Assembly (NCBI RefSeq): GCF_905475395.1
Contig: NC_058339.1
Location: forward strand, 12,098,001 to 12,162,000
From: Chrysoperla carnea
Taxonomy: Eukaryota > Arthropoda > Insecta > Neuroptera > Chrysopidae
Direction: 5' to 3'
DNA: 64,000 nt
The translations under genes were made by a program, and so were the position numbers. The first letter of the stretch is position 1. Every line of letters starts with the position of its first letter. Below the pieces are notes generated by a model, which worked only from the letters and a program-made list of their open reading frames with translations, searched no databases and was not told the DNA's origin. Shown piece by piece: positions 1 to 12,970 of the stretch.

Positions 1-1813
1 AATATTAATTTACATAAAGTTAAATTAAGAATTTAGTTAATTTAAGTGAAATTTATAATGTTAAAAAATGAAAATATATTAAAAATTTTATTGATATGGT
101 TTGCTTTCAATTAACAACAATAATTAGTGTGGTTTTGCTAATTTAACAATAATTTGTCCACAGACGCTGCTCAATTATATTCGCTATCCTAATACATTGT
201 TGATACAAACTGCTTAAAAGTAAGTTTTTTTTTTTAATTTTTACTAACAAAATTATGTATATATCTAGATAATCTTACCTGAAAACACTAGCAAATTACT
301 CGAAAAATTAGTTTCTTCAAGAAAATGTTTCAAACACAAATTTGGTGAGAGAAAGAGGGGAGTTTATTGTGTTGATATACAAATTTTTCGGGTACGGAAT
401 CCTAAACTCGCACTTGAAACATAGCCAAGAATACTCTTCATTAAATTACCTATCAAACGTAACAAAATCAAAATCGGTTCTTCTGTTGAAGCGCTACGAT
501 GCCACAGACAGACGGACTGATACACACACATAGCGGTCAAACTTATAACACCCCTTGTTTTAGTTCGGGAGTTAAAAATGCATGATAAATAATCCATTTT
601 TTTTTTAATAAAAATAATTATCAAAAATCATTACCTTCCCAATTTTGAAATTCGATCTATTATAAAATTGCCATGCTGTAACAAAAAGTTCGGAATACTT
701 TTGTGTCAGTATCTCCAAGTCTATCTAAAGCTCATTACAAAAGTTTCTAAATTTAAGTAGGATATTTTTTGTGATAATTAACTGATAGGATAATAATAAA
801 GATAAGGGAATTGTTATCATAAAAAGATAAAACGAAATTAATATTGCGTTTTATTCACTGCAATGAATATTCTTTTCTTTGCGTAAAACTGGCCAGATGA
901 AAAAATTTGCATTTTTTATCCAAATTGTGATTTTGTTGATAAGTAATTTGGTTAATTAAAATCTAAAAGAAATTCTTCAAAATCTGTAAGGGTTACGAAC
1001 TTTGAAACTGAACTTCTAAGCAATCCCTTATGAGGTAACTGCTGAGAACCAAATAACTGGGGGCTACTAGATAACTAAAAATTTAGAATTTTATGTAATG
1101 ATTTGTTGGTAATGGGCTGTAATTATAATGAACATAATAAATATTAAATAATAAATATAAATATACTTTGTTTTAAACAAATCTATCTATATCTGTAAAT
1201 GATATCGAATATTTTATAAACACTAGAGGATTTTATCACTTCTGATAAAGGTATACGTCTGTTCATAATCATATATTTCTATAGATACTAGAACCTACTC
1301 ATTAAGTTTTGTTCCATTACATTTAAAAATAATATGTATTTTAAATTGTTTAATTTCTAAAGTGTTTTTCAAAATTTTTTTTTTCTTTTATTAATTTCAT
1401 ATATCAAATATCTATTCATATTTTTTAAACAAATAAGATTTGTTATGAATTTTTTAGTTGGTAAGTTTATTTTATCAAATTCCAATATTGACTGCTCTCT
1501 ATTCACTATTCAAGTTCAGAAATAGTTACATTTTGGGATAAAGCATTTCTTATGTAACTGTAAACAGTCCTCGTTGATGCATCTAGCAATCTAAACTTAA
1601 AGGGGTCAATGAAAATGAAAATCAGTTTCACAGAAACGTCCAAAAAAAAAAATCCAATGAGTCATTTAGGCATAGTTAATAAACTTAATTCCCCAATAAA
1701 CTTAATTCAATCCCCCAATTCTGGGTTAATTAATACCAGACTAATATTTCAATCCTATATTGACATCGATTAAAAAAATACTTTTACTTTTATAGATGAA
1801 GCGTCGTGACGAT
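1..1813. other. Upstream region of epsin, no gene seen
   Basis: AT-rich sequence without a convincing coding region. A CAG at 161-163 and a GTAAGT at 220-225 would bound a 56-nt segment (164-219), which could be a non-coding 5' exon of the epsin gene; nothing else supports it. An interspersed repeat lies at about 362-575. The first epsin coding exon follows a pyrimidine-poor but valid acceptor AG at 1794-1795. Confidence 0.4.
362..575 (-). repeat. Interspersed repeat B (minus copy)
   Basis: Read on the minus strand this begins with a 'cgggagttaaaaatg'-like end, then 'ggggtgttataag', a run of gtgt/ctgtctgt, 'ggcatcgtagcg', and 'ccgattttgatttt'. The same order of motifs recurs at 37225-37440 (+) and in weaker form near 27105-27215. 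This points to a non-coding interspersed family of roughly 200 bp; its class is not clear. Confidence 0.55.
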
Positions 1814-4447
1814 ATGCAGGTAAACGTAGCTGGACTACGCCGGTGGACAAAAAATATTGCCCATAATTATTCAAATGCTCAAGTAAAAGTACGTGAAGCG
1901 ACCAGCAATGATCCATGGGGTCCGAGCAGTACACTTATGGCAGAAATTGCCGATTTGACTTATAACGTTGTGGCCTTTACAGAAATTATGCAAATGGTAT
2001 GGAGAAGACTGAATGATCACGGTAGAAATTGGAGACATGTATATAAAGCACTTGTTTTACTGGGTAACAAAATTTATGTTTTGGAAAATTATTCAAAATC
2101 TATACCTAATTAAATGTATTTTTTAGAATATTTGATTAAAACTGGCAATGAAAAAGTTGCTCAACAATGTAGGGAAAATATTTTTGCAATACAAACATTA
2201 AAAGATTTTCAATATTTAGAAGAAGGGAAAGATCAAGGTTTGAATGTTAGAGAAAAAGCGAAACAATTAGTATCTTTATTAAATGACGAAGAACGATTAA
2301 GAAATGAAAGGGCACGAGCTTTAAAAGCAAAAGAACGTTTTGCACAAAGTGCAAGTGGTTTCGGTAGTGACGGTCAAATTGATACTCCAACAAGTCCAAA
2401 ATATCCAGCTGTAAGTATCCAATATTAATTTAAAAAATTGTTTTTTTTTTTTCAAAAATAAGTTTCAAAAGAATGGGATCCACGGCGCAGCGATTTAACG
2501 AAATAAATCTCGATATATCTCGGTTTGTTTTTGTTAAACTATAAAATACCTTCAAGATTTAGATGATTTTAAATCAATAAATCATCCTAGAAACATATCG
2601 TGACATGTAGTCAAGTTCTAATGGGTCCATTTTTAAAGAAAGTCAAATTAACTGTTTTGGGAAAGAAAATTTTTAGTTTCATTTTTACTCAAAACAATAT
2701 TTGTAAGAACTTTTAATATTCTAATGTTATTGCTATGATGTTTTTTTAGTTTAGAGGACAATGGGATAGTTCCCCTAGTTCAGGTTCAGTTCCTGCTGGT
2801 GAATTGGAAAGTGCTAGACCACAAACTGCCGGAGAAGAAGAATTACAATTACAATTAGCCTTGGCAATGTCACGAGAGGAAGCGGAACAAGACGCGGCAC
2901 GACGTCGTTCAGATCAAGTTCGTTTACAATTAGCATTGTCACAAAGTCAAAATGATTTTCAGTAAGTAAATTTGTTCAATCAAATGCTTATAACTCTTTT
3001 AATAATAATAATTTTAAATTTTAGACAACCAGAAGAACCTAAAAAAAGCCATATGTTAGATTTATTAGATGTAAATTTAAGTGATACGGCCAGTGCAGCA
3101 TCTACAGATCCTTGGGGTTTACCTATACAGCCTCCACCTCAGCCGCCTAGACCACAGGTAAAATTTTGTTTAAGATCAATGCATGTTTTATTTTTATTTT
3201 ATTTTTTTTTAATGCATGAGTTTTTATGTCCACATTTAAATCCATAGTCTTTGGATATTGATTATTATTACGATTCTTTGGTAAGTTTTATGATATGCTT
3301 TTATTTAAACAATATTTAAAATTACAACTATGGAGGGTAGAGATAAGGAGAACGGTCTCTTTTAAAACTTTTTTTGATCTGACCCCTCTGTTCAAAGCTA
3401 GACTCAAGAAAATCGAAATATCCATGTTCATTTGACGGATACTTTCATACACGGAGATGGTCTTCTTAGCTCTACCCTCCATTAGTTAAACTAATTTAAG
3501 GTAGTAGGGCAATAATAATTTATAAATTGAACTTAATAGCTATTTTTAAAAATTAATTTATATGAATTTATTGAAATTTTTTAGACTGATCCTTGGAGTG
3601 TGACATCAGGAGGTAGTACTTCACCTACACCAGCCGATCCATGGGCACCAGTAACATCGGTAACACCTGTACCTCAAGCAGATCCTTGGCAAACATCTTT
3701 ATCAACCAGTAATTTAACAACTGCAATTTCATCACAACCAACAAAAAAAGATCCATGGGCACCAACAATCAGTCCACCCAATATTAGCCCGTTAAGTGGT
3801 ACATTATCAAGCAATAATATTTCAAATTCAGGTGTTACCAGCCCAATTTTAGCGGGATTAGGAGGCGCAACAACAACATCTAATACTGGAGTTTCATTAC
3901 TTAGCCCTTCATCAGATTTAGATGAATTTGATATAATTTCAAATCGAAATACTTCAACAAATGGCAATTCTAATAATAATAAGGTTTGTATTTAATTCTG
4001 GGCAATTCTACAAATACATTGGCTAAATAGAAACTTGAGATTAAAATATGCATTTAATTCTAGCAAACAAACGGTACTTCAGATCCATTTGATTTGGGTT
4101 TACTTGGTGATACGTTACCTACAAATAATACTACTTCATCATCAACTGGTGCTACGAAAAAAACACCTCAATCATTTCTTGGCGAAAATTCATCACTTGT
4201 CAATCTCGATAATTTAGTAACATTGGGAACAAAACCACCTGCAAATACAAATACAACAGTATCACCACCATTTAATCCATTTGCCGATACAATTCAACCT
4301 AGACCAACAATGAATCAAATTAAACAACAACCATTTACTATGCAACCTGCCATACAAGATCCATGGGCACCAGTAAATACAACGACGTCACAAAATCAAA
4401 CACCTTGGATGAAACCTTTTGATCAACCGAATCCATTTTTTTCATAA
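1814..4447 (+). CDS. Epsin, ENTH-domain endocytic adaptor
   Basis: Clathrin adaptor that binds PtdIns(4,5)P2 through its ENTH domain and bends the plasma membrane (orthologue of Drosophila liquid facets). Coding exons read as 1814-2063, 2127-2410, 2750-2961, 3025-3157, 3585-3983 and 4064-4447. All borders are GT-AG and in phase, giving about 553 residues. Residues 1-150 are a highly conserved ENTH domain (AHNYS, SNDPWGPSS, NWRHVYKALVLLEYL). Exon 3 carries two ubiquitin-interacting motifs (ELQLQLALAMS and VRLQLALSQS). The tail has a clathrin-box-like MLDLLDV, six DPW motifs and one DPF for AP-2, and two NPF motifs for EH domains, one at the extreme C-terminus. The usual family start is the ATG at 1814 (MQVNVAGLRR). 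An in-frame ATG at 1796, immediately after the acceptor, would add six residues. A GTAAAT just after the stop and a CAG near 4767 suggest a 3'-UTR intron. Confidence 0.95.
3248..3280 (+). other. Candidate in-frame microexon of epsin
   Basis: These 33 nt are flanked by AG (3246-3247) and a strong GTAAGT donor (3281-3286). Both neighbouring exon ends are phase 0, so inclusion would add 11 residues (SLDIDYYYDSL) between the DPW motifs of exons 4 and 5 without shifting frame. It is acidic and tyrosine-rich. No transcript evidence is available here, and the upstream polypyrimidine tract is weak. Confidence 0.4.
3330..3482. mobile_element. Short inverted-repeat element (MITE-like) in epsin intron
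   Basis: The left end ATGGAGGGTAGAGATAAG (3330-3347) is matched in inverse by CTTAGCTCTACCCTCCAT (3465-3482), with one mismatch. Total length is about 153 bp with no coding capacity. It sits between the candidate microexon and exon 5 of epsin. Confidence 0.6.
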
Positions 4448-7400
4448 CCAGGTAAATAATCAGTAGCGATTGTAGATTTAAAATCATTTATCGTTCATAC
4501 TATCATTTCAAAGAACTGATTTCATTTAAAATACGTTCAAAATAATTCCTTCTCCTTTATGAGTTTATTCTGCAGAATAACGATCTGCAGTCAATAACTG
4601 AACGCCCTGTATACAGAGATGATTCTTCTTATCTCTGCCCACAACAAGAACCTTCATGATTCTGTATTTAATATCATTTTCGTGTTTCCTCAATGTATTT
4701 TTATTGAAGCAATCTCAACCATCACAACATATAATAAAATATAAATAACTTTTATTTCTTTTTCAGGCGTTTAATAAATTGAAAGTAAAATAAAAATCAA
4801 AAATAAAAACAAAAATGATAAAAGTATTGTAAACGTCCATATTTTTATTCGGTAAGGGCACTGATATATATTTATATATATATTTGTAGATTGGAAAATT
4901 TCCATGAAATTTATTTTTAATATAATTTGTATTAGTAATATATTATTATTTTATTATTATATTTAGGATATTTGTGTATATTTATTAATTATTCTTTACA
5001 ACGTATATAATATATATTTTACAATTATATATATAATATATAAATAATACATTGACTGTATATCAATAATATTATTTTTTAAATAATACAAAATTCATTA
5101 ATTAATATTAATTCATAGTTCTTATAATACAGAACGAGCCATTTTAAATGATTAACTTATACAAAATTGTGCATTTATCATTGTTTTGTTTATTTTATTG
5201 TTAATTCAGAACTTTATATTCATCACATTGTGTTTTTTGTTATTTATTTAGAAATTTTTCTATCAATACGGTTAAGGTTATGATTGTTTTGTTCGTAATT
5301 GGAGTTATAATAGCACTGTAGCTCCGAAAAAGGCCAATTAGAGCCATATTTATTTATTAAGACTTTGTTTAATATGGAAAGGTAGGTTCTTCTTATGAAA
5401 TGTTTCTCGATTTTGATAATTACTTAGTTTAAAATTTTCACGTTTATATTTAGATAGGAAATATAATTTTAAAGAAAAATTTGTATGCATTGTTATATAA
5501 TTGAAAAAGAGTTGTATACGATTAAAGTGGATGAAATGAGTAATGACCATGTAGGGGAAAGTGTTAAAATATGATCCCGCGTTGTTTTAACTGAACCATT
5601 AAACCCATCTATTATATTTTTCTATAGTGATCAAATTAATGGTTGAACAAAGACATATTGCGATGTTTTCGCCGGTTAGTTTTTTTACTCTTGGCCTCGG
5701 TTGACTTTTAATAATATTATAACACATTTTAATAGGCGGCGGTATTCAAATATGTTGTTACGGGTAAAATAATCCCCTTTATATTGATTAAAATGATCCT
5801 TATTTTGTGTGTAATATTATAATCATGTGGCGGGTCTTGAAAGTGTTGATTTAGATAATTTTACCAGTGATTTTTGTGTTTAAACTAATCGTTGATGCAA
5901 TGAAAAAGAAAGCGTCTACGCGAGGATTTCTCCCAGGATTGATAGATCTAAGGACCCAAACATAGTTGCCTTGTTTTCACATACATGCCAACAATTGTCC
6001 GGTGAATTTGATGAGCCGACAAATATTAGCAATTCCAAAAGAGTAAACTTTTCGAAAAATTATTATTCTAACAGCACTGAGTATTTTCCTAAAAAATAAG
6101 ACTAAAAAAACTATTAAACAATTTCAACGCACTTAACAAGACAAGTTAAAATTAATTAAATGATGTACTAAATTATAAAATAATTATTTGAATCTTTAAC
6201 TTGGCTCTTCCTGTATAATAACACCTTCGAATTAGTATAGATTCAAATGTGGTGTAATTTTTATACATAAAAAGGATTTTAAAAAAAACTGTGCAATTTT
6301 TAATAATAATGTTCTTGATTTGCTATTTCTTACAATAAATTAACTTGATTCTAAGGATACTAAACTCATATCGTTTGTTTTCCTAGTACCTAAATTAAAT
6401 TAGAGTAAGTTCATATCTTTTATAATGTTCCATCACTTATCATACTCTTAAGCATAAAAATATTCAAAAGGTCAACTACAATCCATCCTAACATCGAAAT
6501 TCTGCGTCAAATAAACATCTGCAATGTTAGTTAATTTATGAATATTTATCAGAATTAAACAAGGTCATATCGTGGGGAATAGTTGAGGCACAAATACTGT
6601 GTAACTGTATTTGGTTTATACAGACACAAAGGCTTCGTATCTACACACGCTACCGCTTAGACAGAAGTTAAGAAAGTGATTTTTGAAGCTAAATAGATCA
6701 AATTTACCTATATTTCATTCAGTCTTACCCAGTCATCTTAATATTAATAATTTGCAATAATAAAATTTAATAACTCAGTCGATACAATCAGCAATTCTTT
6801 CACTGTTTTTACTCGATGTAGATATTAGACAAACCACACAGTAAACTTAAAATGTGTTATAATCCAAGAACCGGTGACACATTTAGAGCACGGTTTTGAC
6901 CCATCTAATTATCTAGTGTGATCATTTCAAAAGTCTTAATAACTCTTGACCTGATGTGATTATTGAGTGAAAGCATGTCGATTTAGATATCGACACATAA
7001 TTTTCCTTAATTTTACCTTGCGCAGTACATGTCCCACCAGTGAATGCCAGTGAAACTAATCGTTCTCTATACAACTAACATAGACGATACTTGTATGCTA
7101 TATAACTAGATGGGTCAGATTCTTCCTCTAAATTTGCCACCAGCTCGGACTATTATGACGATCATACCAATCAGAATTTAATGTTCATAGATATAAATTG
7201 TTTATTGAATAATAACTCTTAAATATATTTAACTGCTAACACGCCTAAAATTTTTATAACTTTAACAAGTTGTTAACTTTCTACGGAGAATAATTAGCTA
7301 AATCATATTGATGATTGTGTGATAGAAATAATTGCTCTTGGAATTGGCACAAATTTGAAATTTTGTTTATGATTGTTCAGTTGTTGTCGGAAGTGTTTCA

Positions 7401-7620
7401 CATTACTGTTTACAAATTAAATTCATTAACGATAGTTCATATTTTTCTTCGAAATTAAAACTGCCTATGAACTAATATCATTAAAATTGTATAAAACATG
7501 TTGAAGTTACCTTTTTCTTCAAATATTTTCGAAATTTTTCCAATATATTTTTATACTAACTACAATTTGAAACAAACGAATCCTCGTACATATTATAACG
7601 TTAGAGCTGAGCACTATTAC

Positions 7621-7720
7621 AATAGGGTATTCCACTATTTTTGAAAAAGTACTTCAAAATGTTGATTTTAACTTTTTTCAAATTTCATTATTTATTTTTG
7701 ACTAACGATAATACCCAATT
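7621..7720 (+). mobile_element. MITE family M1, internally deleted copy
   Basis: Begins with AATAGGGTATTCCACTATTT and ends with ACTAACGATAATACCCAATT, the same two ends as the roughly 480-bp copies at 11774, 16934 and 33151. About 380 bp of the interior is missing: the head (to 'aatgttgatttt') runs straight into the tail ('aacttttttcaaattt'). Ends approximate a 10-bp inverted repeat, AATAGGGTAT/ATACCCAATT. Confidence 0.7.
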
Positions 7721-9121
7721 AATAACCGCTCAAATAATCAAATAAATATTTTAAGTGCGATGCTATAGCTATCATATACTATATATATACTATAAATATT
7801 TCAAAATGGATGTTTTTGAATTAGCAATCCCAGATTGAACGAGTAGTGTGTCTTAATAAATGTTACTCATTTAATTTACTCTTGCTCCTGCGCTTTTAAT
7901 CGCTTACATTATAAATTTACCACTTCATCTAAAATATAAAAATTGATTCGTCAAACCCTAAAAGATTTTTTCGGCTCAACTTTTAAAACGGTATGGAGCT
8001 TCGATGTGGTGATATAAGTCAACTTAGTTGTAAAAACAATATCATTATAAATTTAAGATGATTTGATTTGACTCCTGTGAAAGGATTCGTGGTCGGTATT
8101 TTCAAGATAATTTGTTCATAACAAAACTTCAATATCTAAGCTTTAAAATAAAGCACAATTTACTTTTATGACTTGTTTTTTTGGCGATGGTGAAAAATAA
8201 TGACGGAATCAACAAATTTGGAACAATAGGTTTGTGTAGCAAATGAAAAGTGTATCAACAAGTTGTACGATTAACTAATAGTTATGGTACTGCATTTTTT
8301 CTTGCTTGATAATTAGCACTTCGATACTTCGCTGCAGTGACTGAACAATTTTCTTGTTCTTAAATTTGACGGATCGATATGAACTATTTTCGTAGTCATA
8401 GACAACTTATAATAATTTTTCCATAACTTGTTTGCTCAAATAAATTCATAATTGACTGTTTAGTTCTGGATATATAATATAAATAAAAATGTAACGTTTT
8501 ATTCTTTGGTAATTTTTGGGATGAACCGGGAAAAGTCTTAAAATTTTTACTAAAGAGTTAGAGAGATCCAAGAAGATGCGTGCTCGGAAACAGAGACTTG
8601 TTAGACTTCAGTACATTTATTTATATGATAGCTCCAGATATAGTTTCCCAATTAGAAAAATTTGAAATATTTTAAATGTATTTTTCCTGTAAATATGCAA
8701 ATCATTTTCAACTCGTTTTGTACAAATAAATTGGATGTTAGATATTTGTAACATTTTTTAATGATAAAATATCAATTTATAAATCTCTCAAATGTAATTT
8801 ATAAATGAATTTAATAAAAATACTATTTTTTAAGAATAAATCTTAATAAAGTTCTGTTGAACAAAGATAAGTACTATACATTTTTTAAAAACAACACTGA
8901 AAATGTATATTTTTTAATGGTATTGTAGTAAAGTTTTGATTTTCAAAATCTTTCATTTCATTATGTTAAATTTTGAAATTAAATTCCGTGCACAGGATGC
9001 TAAAAAATTCAGCGTGCGCTTTCAGATCATAATTATGGACACAACCAATTGTACAATCCATAGCTACAACTGCATGTACAAGTGCTTTCGAACATAATAA
9101 CAGCTTATTTATTGCGCCGCT

Positions 9122-9960
9122 TCAACGTAAACAACTGCAAATCAGTGGCGCTTTAATCAAGTTATCTATGAGTAAGAAAGCTGTTCCGTCGAAGTGACAC
9201 AAGTAATGTATCATATTCCTTTTTCTACGAGCGACTGTTAGCATACTAGGTATAAGTTGCATATGATAACCAGGAACAATGTGCCTTGAAGGAGGTAGAA
9301 ATGTAGTTGGCACCGTAATGATGAAATGTTCTTCCGTTTTCCGATTGTTCATATGGTTTAGTCAAATCTTATATGATATTCCTAATTTAATAATAATAAG
9401 GATGCCATAAATTATTAGACTATGATTCAGACCAACACATTTCCCCTACGCATCTGCTTCTCTTATTTTAATACCATGTATAGAATTGTTAAGTTGATAA
9501 GCATATGCATCGTGGTGAAACTTTCGTGGAGGATACAAAACATAATATATTATCGGCACCGTAATGTTGGGACATTCTGTCTCATGTTAACTGGCCATAT
9601 AGGAGTATTACTTATATGTTATAAACATATAGAACCGTGATCATAGATATAAAATCTGTCTATAATCGTGATAGCATGCCGTCTTTCACAGTGTCTCCAT
9701 TTTTAACAAGGGCATTATTTGTGTAGCGACACCAATGGCATCTAGTGGTTGAATAACTAAAGCTAACTCTATTCATTGTGTTACTAAAGCATTGAAATTC
9801 TGTACATGTTGTCTCTGGTCTCTAGCAGATCTAGGATTTATTGGAACGAGCTTAATACCTAAGGCTCAAGACCACACAATGCCTCAAACGTGCGTTTTAG
9901 GACAAACTTGGTCACTATTTACCAGAATGTAGTTCTAACAAATGAGCGTTTAAATCGACG
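9122..9960 (-). pseudogene. Decayed coding-like stretch, identity unknown
   Basis: The minus strand carries a 76-codon open frame at 9122-9352 (MNNRKTEEHFIITVPTTF...). Further upstream on the same strand are shorter, stop-interrupted frames to about 9960. Base composition is less AT-rich than the flanks, suggesting a degraded coding or transposon remnant. I recognise no family. Confidence 0.2.
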
Positions 9961-11136
9961 CTTCTGTGACTTCAGTCTGAATTTTTTGATAGCTTTGTAG
10001 CTTAAACCAATTTATTTTTAAAGATAATTTTTAACAATTTTTTAATTTATAAACAAACACTCTTTATTAAACACTCAATACATTAAAAAAAAAAAACTTA
10101 CAAAATCAAAAAATACAATTTTCAGTATAATATCTTAAAATGTAAACAATACGGCCTTAAAGGAGCTAAAAAGTGATGAAGTGTTTTATTAACACTTAAG
10201 AAATATTTTTGTCTACATTTGTATGATAAAATATTGTATAATAAATAAATAAAAATTCTAAAAATAATAAATATTTTATATATATATGCCTTTTATTCCT
10301 GTTAAAATGCAATTAATACTTAGTCTAACGTTTAGTTCTAAAATTACTAAAGGTAAGTCATTAAACAATTATAAATAAGTCAATAATTATATGCTAACAA
10401 AATATTTAGAATATAAGGAATCCAAGCGCAAAAAATTGAGAAAAAACTTGTAATGTTTGCCCCCCTAAATTGTCCGATCAATCAATTTATGCAATCAAAC
10501 AAAAATAATTCAATGGAGTAGATGAGTCTTTAAACTGGAAATGGCAACCTTGAAGCTGGACCGTTTTGATATTTTTGGACCTTGTATATTATATGCAACA
10601 GTCCCTGAAAATTCGTTGGTAAATAGTATCGACGAAAAGTAGTATGACGAAAAAGCTAGCTGTTTATGAGAACAACAGCCCGCTTTTATTGAGATAACTT
10701 AGCGATCGTAGCGCCTCACTTATTTTGTCCGTATTTCTGGGACACCATTTCCTACAGCGATCGTTCTCCTTCTCTCTAACCTCCATGATAAAAGCTAATA
10801 CATTACTTTCAACTCCCCTACTAGATACATTATTGGTTAGTCCTCAGACAAAGTAAATTCGTCCCTGTCTGACATACGATTTTTAAATATGATTGATGAA
10901 AGATATGTAGGATAAAAAAGTTTGGCTACAAATTTTCGATTTACCAATTGAAATAATATAAACAAAAATAAATTTATAAGTTAATTAAACAAAATTTTGT
11001 AGAAACTCTTTCGTCACACATTCTTTCAACCAAACACCTAATGCAAATTGGGGAGCCTGCAAATTTTATATAATAGTTTTTTTTTTCCTGGTTAAACTGC
11101 TATCTGTATATATTTGATAACCCTTTCGAAACGATT

Positions 11137-11496
11137 TTACGTTTCAACAGACACTTCATACGGGCAATCAGCCGTTGTAGCTACAGCAACCGATGGTAAA
11201 TAATACGCTCTCAAAAGATTATGTAATCTTGCTACTTCTGCATCTTCTTTTTCAAATTGTCGTATCATTTGTGAAAATTTAACTATTCCTTCACGACCTT
11301 CCACAAATCCGTATTTTTTGATAACATTCATTTCAATTTCCATAATCATTGGAAATACATATTGCATCATTTTTAGCATTTCATTGCCGATACTCTCACG
11401 TGCTTCTTGTAGTTTTGATGAATTCTCTTCTGTATTTAATTCTTCTAAAATATCATTCAAAGCTGCTATAGCATTTTCAACTGTAAAATTTGACAT
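11137..11496 (-). CDS. Protein C10 (C12orf57 / GRCC10 family)
   Basis: A single-exon frame of 119 residues, close to the usual length of about 125. The family is small, cytosolic and helical; its biochemical role is poorly defined, although human C12orf57 is linked to brain development. Diagnostic stretches are EARESIGNEMLKMMQYVFP, the following EMNVIKKYGFVEGREGIVKF and ARLHNLLRAYYLP, which match the conserved core (EAR...KM.Q.V.P....I...VIK.YGF...EG..KF). The start follows an AT-rich leader. The next gene, deoxyhypusine hydroxylase, is divergent, with 1.5 kb between the starts that holds a MITE and a LINE fragment. Confidence 0.9.
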   Translation of the reverse strand: MSNFTVENAIAALNDILEELNTEENSSKLQEARESIGNEMLKMMQYVFPMIMEIEMNVIKKYGFVEGREGIVKFSQMIRQFEKEDAEVARLHNLLRAYYLPSVAVATTADCPYEVSVET

Positions 11497-11773
11497 TGTA
11501 AATTTTATTATTTACTATTTGTAAACACTACACTAGACTTGGTAAATTCAGTGATAATAAAGTAGAGCGGGTTTTTCAATGAATAATAAGCCAGAAAACT
11601 ATTTAAATAATAACTTTAACTTCCTTTTAATTCTAATTTAAGTCCCAATCGCCTTAATATGCCTTTTGTTCTCTTAGTTTTTCCTATTTCTATTTATCTA
11701 TCTCACAGACATAAATTGTATCCATCACAATATGTCTATTACTGTTTGTTCCACTTCTTAAAGCCTATTCTAC

Positions 11774-12234
11774 AATAGGGTATTCCACTATTTTTGAAAA
11801 AATACTTCAAAATGTTGATTTCCTAATAAAAAGCCACAAAAAATTTATTTCGGAAAAATACACACGTTTTCTTGCCAAAAACTTAAATTAAATTTTGAAC
11901 CTTTTTTAAACTGTCAAAAACGCGCATCTAATTTGATGACGTCATATGGGTATCACTATACTAAATAACATAATTTTGACAAATTTATTCATAGATATCT
12001 GATTATAATATAAATATAACTGATGGTCTATGACTCATACCGCTATGACATCACAGCAGGGCTTACTCGCGTTTTAGGTCACGTGATATACAGTTTAAAA
12101 ATTACGATTTTTAATTTTAATATTTTAAAAGAAAAAAGTGCTTTTATGGCTCGAAATCAGAATATTTAAGTATATTTTTACAGAAATTTTAACTATTTTC
12201 AAATTTCATGATTTATTTTTTACTAACGATAATA
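11774..12234 (+). mobile_element. MITE family M1, near full-length copy
   Basis: Starts AATAGGGTATTCCACTATTT and runs through the family interior ('gccacaaaaaatttatttcgg', 'gatggtctatgactcata', 'ggtcacgtgatatacag'), ending at 'actaacgataata'. The last few bases of the right end are replaced by other sequence. It carries no open frame and so is non-autonomous. Confidence 0.75.
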
Positions 12235-12237
12235 AAG

Positions 12238-12565
12238 AGGGTTGAATGAATTGGATGAGGGATGTGTGAGATCAAAGATCAAGAAAGAAATTGAAGAGTT
12301 AGCGATACGTGAAAGTTTGAATGATATAAGACTGAAAGAGAGTCTAAGCCTTTATAACCTTAGACCATTATAGACTAGGTGCTAGATATGTGAATGTGTG
12401 TAATAGAAGTGAGAGATACTTGATTGCAAATTTTAGAATGTATGGGAAAGTGTGAAAGTTGGTGGAGTTAGAGTATGTGTGTTGTGTGACTCAACAGAAA
12501 GTGTGAAGCATCTGATAGAGGACTGTCCAAGAACTGCAGGTCAAGAAAGGGAGGAATTACATTAA
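12238..12565 (+). mobile_element. Degraded 3' end of a LINE (reverse-transcriptase C-terminus)
   Basis: The last frame before a TAA at 12563-12565 reads VCVLCDSTESVKHLIEDCP followed by RTAGQEREELH. That is the C-x2-C...H-x4-C type knuckle found at the C-terminus of many non-LTR retrotransposon proteins. The upstream part (e.g. 'gaattggatgaggg') is interrupted by stops. It directly abuts the right end of MITE M1. Confidence 0.55.
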
Positions 12566-12970
12566 GTGGGACTGACTACAACTCAATCTATACTTAATTG
12601 CTCTAGTTTAAAGCTTATGATAACAGTAACGTCGTATCTGCGATATAGTTTGATAAAAAGACTGACATCTCTCTACTAAGCCCTCGCAAATATATACTAT
12701 TAAGTTTTAGTTATTATAATTTTTTTGTACGGATATGTTTAAAAGATTTCTAACTTGATTTATGTCAAATATAATTTATATATAAAAAAAAATTAAGTAA
12801 TTACTACGACGTAAGCAATTTCTCCTTTTTGCTACTCTGTTCGCCGTAGAGAGTATGGGAACAAACCCAAAGCTAAAAAATCTACAGACTTTTATGAATT
12901 GAAAACACATGTTCACAAAATGTCATAATTTGTTACTTTAACCATAAAATTTTTTACTTAAATTTTAAAT

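Larger units (their letters stand above)
4448..11136. other. Gene-poor interval between epsin and Protein C10
   Basis: About 6.7 kb. The first few hundred bases are the epsin 3' UTR, with several AATAAA-like sites between about 4735 and 4810. The rest is AT-rich intergenic DNA. Recognisable contents are a 100-bp internally deleted MITE at 7621-7720 and a stretch of decayed open frames at 9122-9960. No tRNA or conserved exon was recognised. Confidence 0.5.
11497..12970. other. Intergenic region between Protein C10 and DOHH
   Basis: This interval separates two divergently transcribed genes and is mostly occupied by a MITE M1 copy (11774-12234) and a LINE 3' remnant (about 12238-12565). Single-copy-looking sequence remains only next to each gene. 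No clear TATA box was seen at either start. Confidence 0.5.

Noticed and set aside
342-624. Open frames on both strands at 342-533 (+) and 364-624 (-).
   Set aside because: They fall inside interspersed repeat B, overlap each other and show no protein family; chance frames in a repeat.
3674-3967. 97-codon frame on the minus strand.
   Set aside because: Antisense shadow of the Ser/Thr/Asn-rich epsin exon 5.
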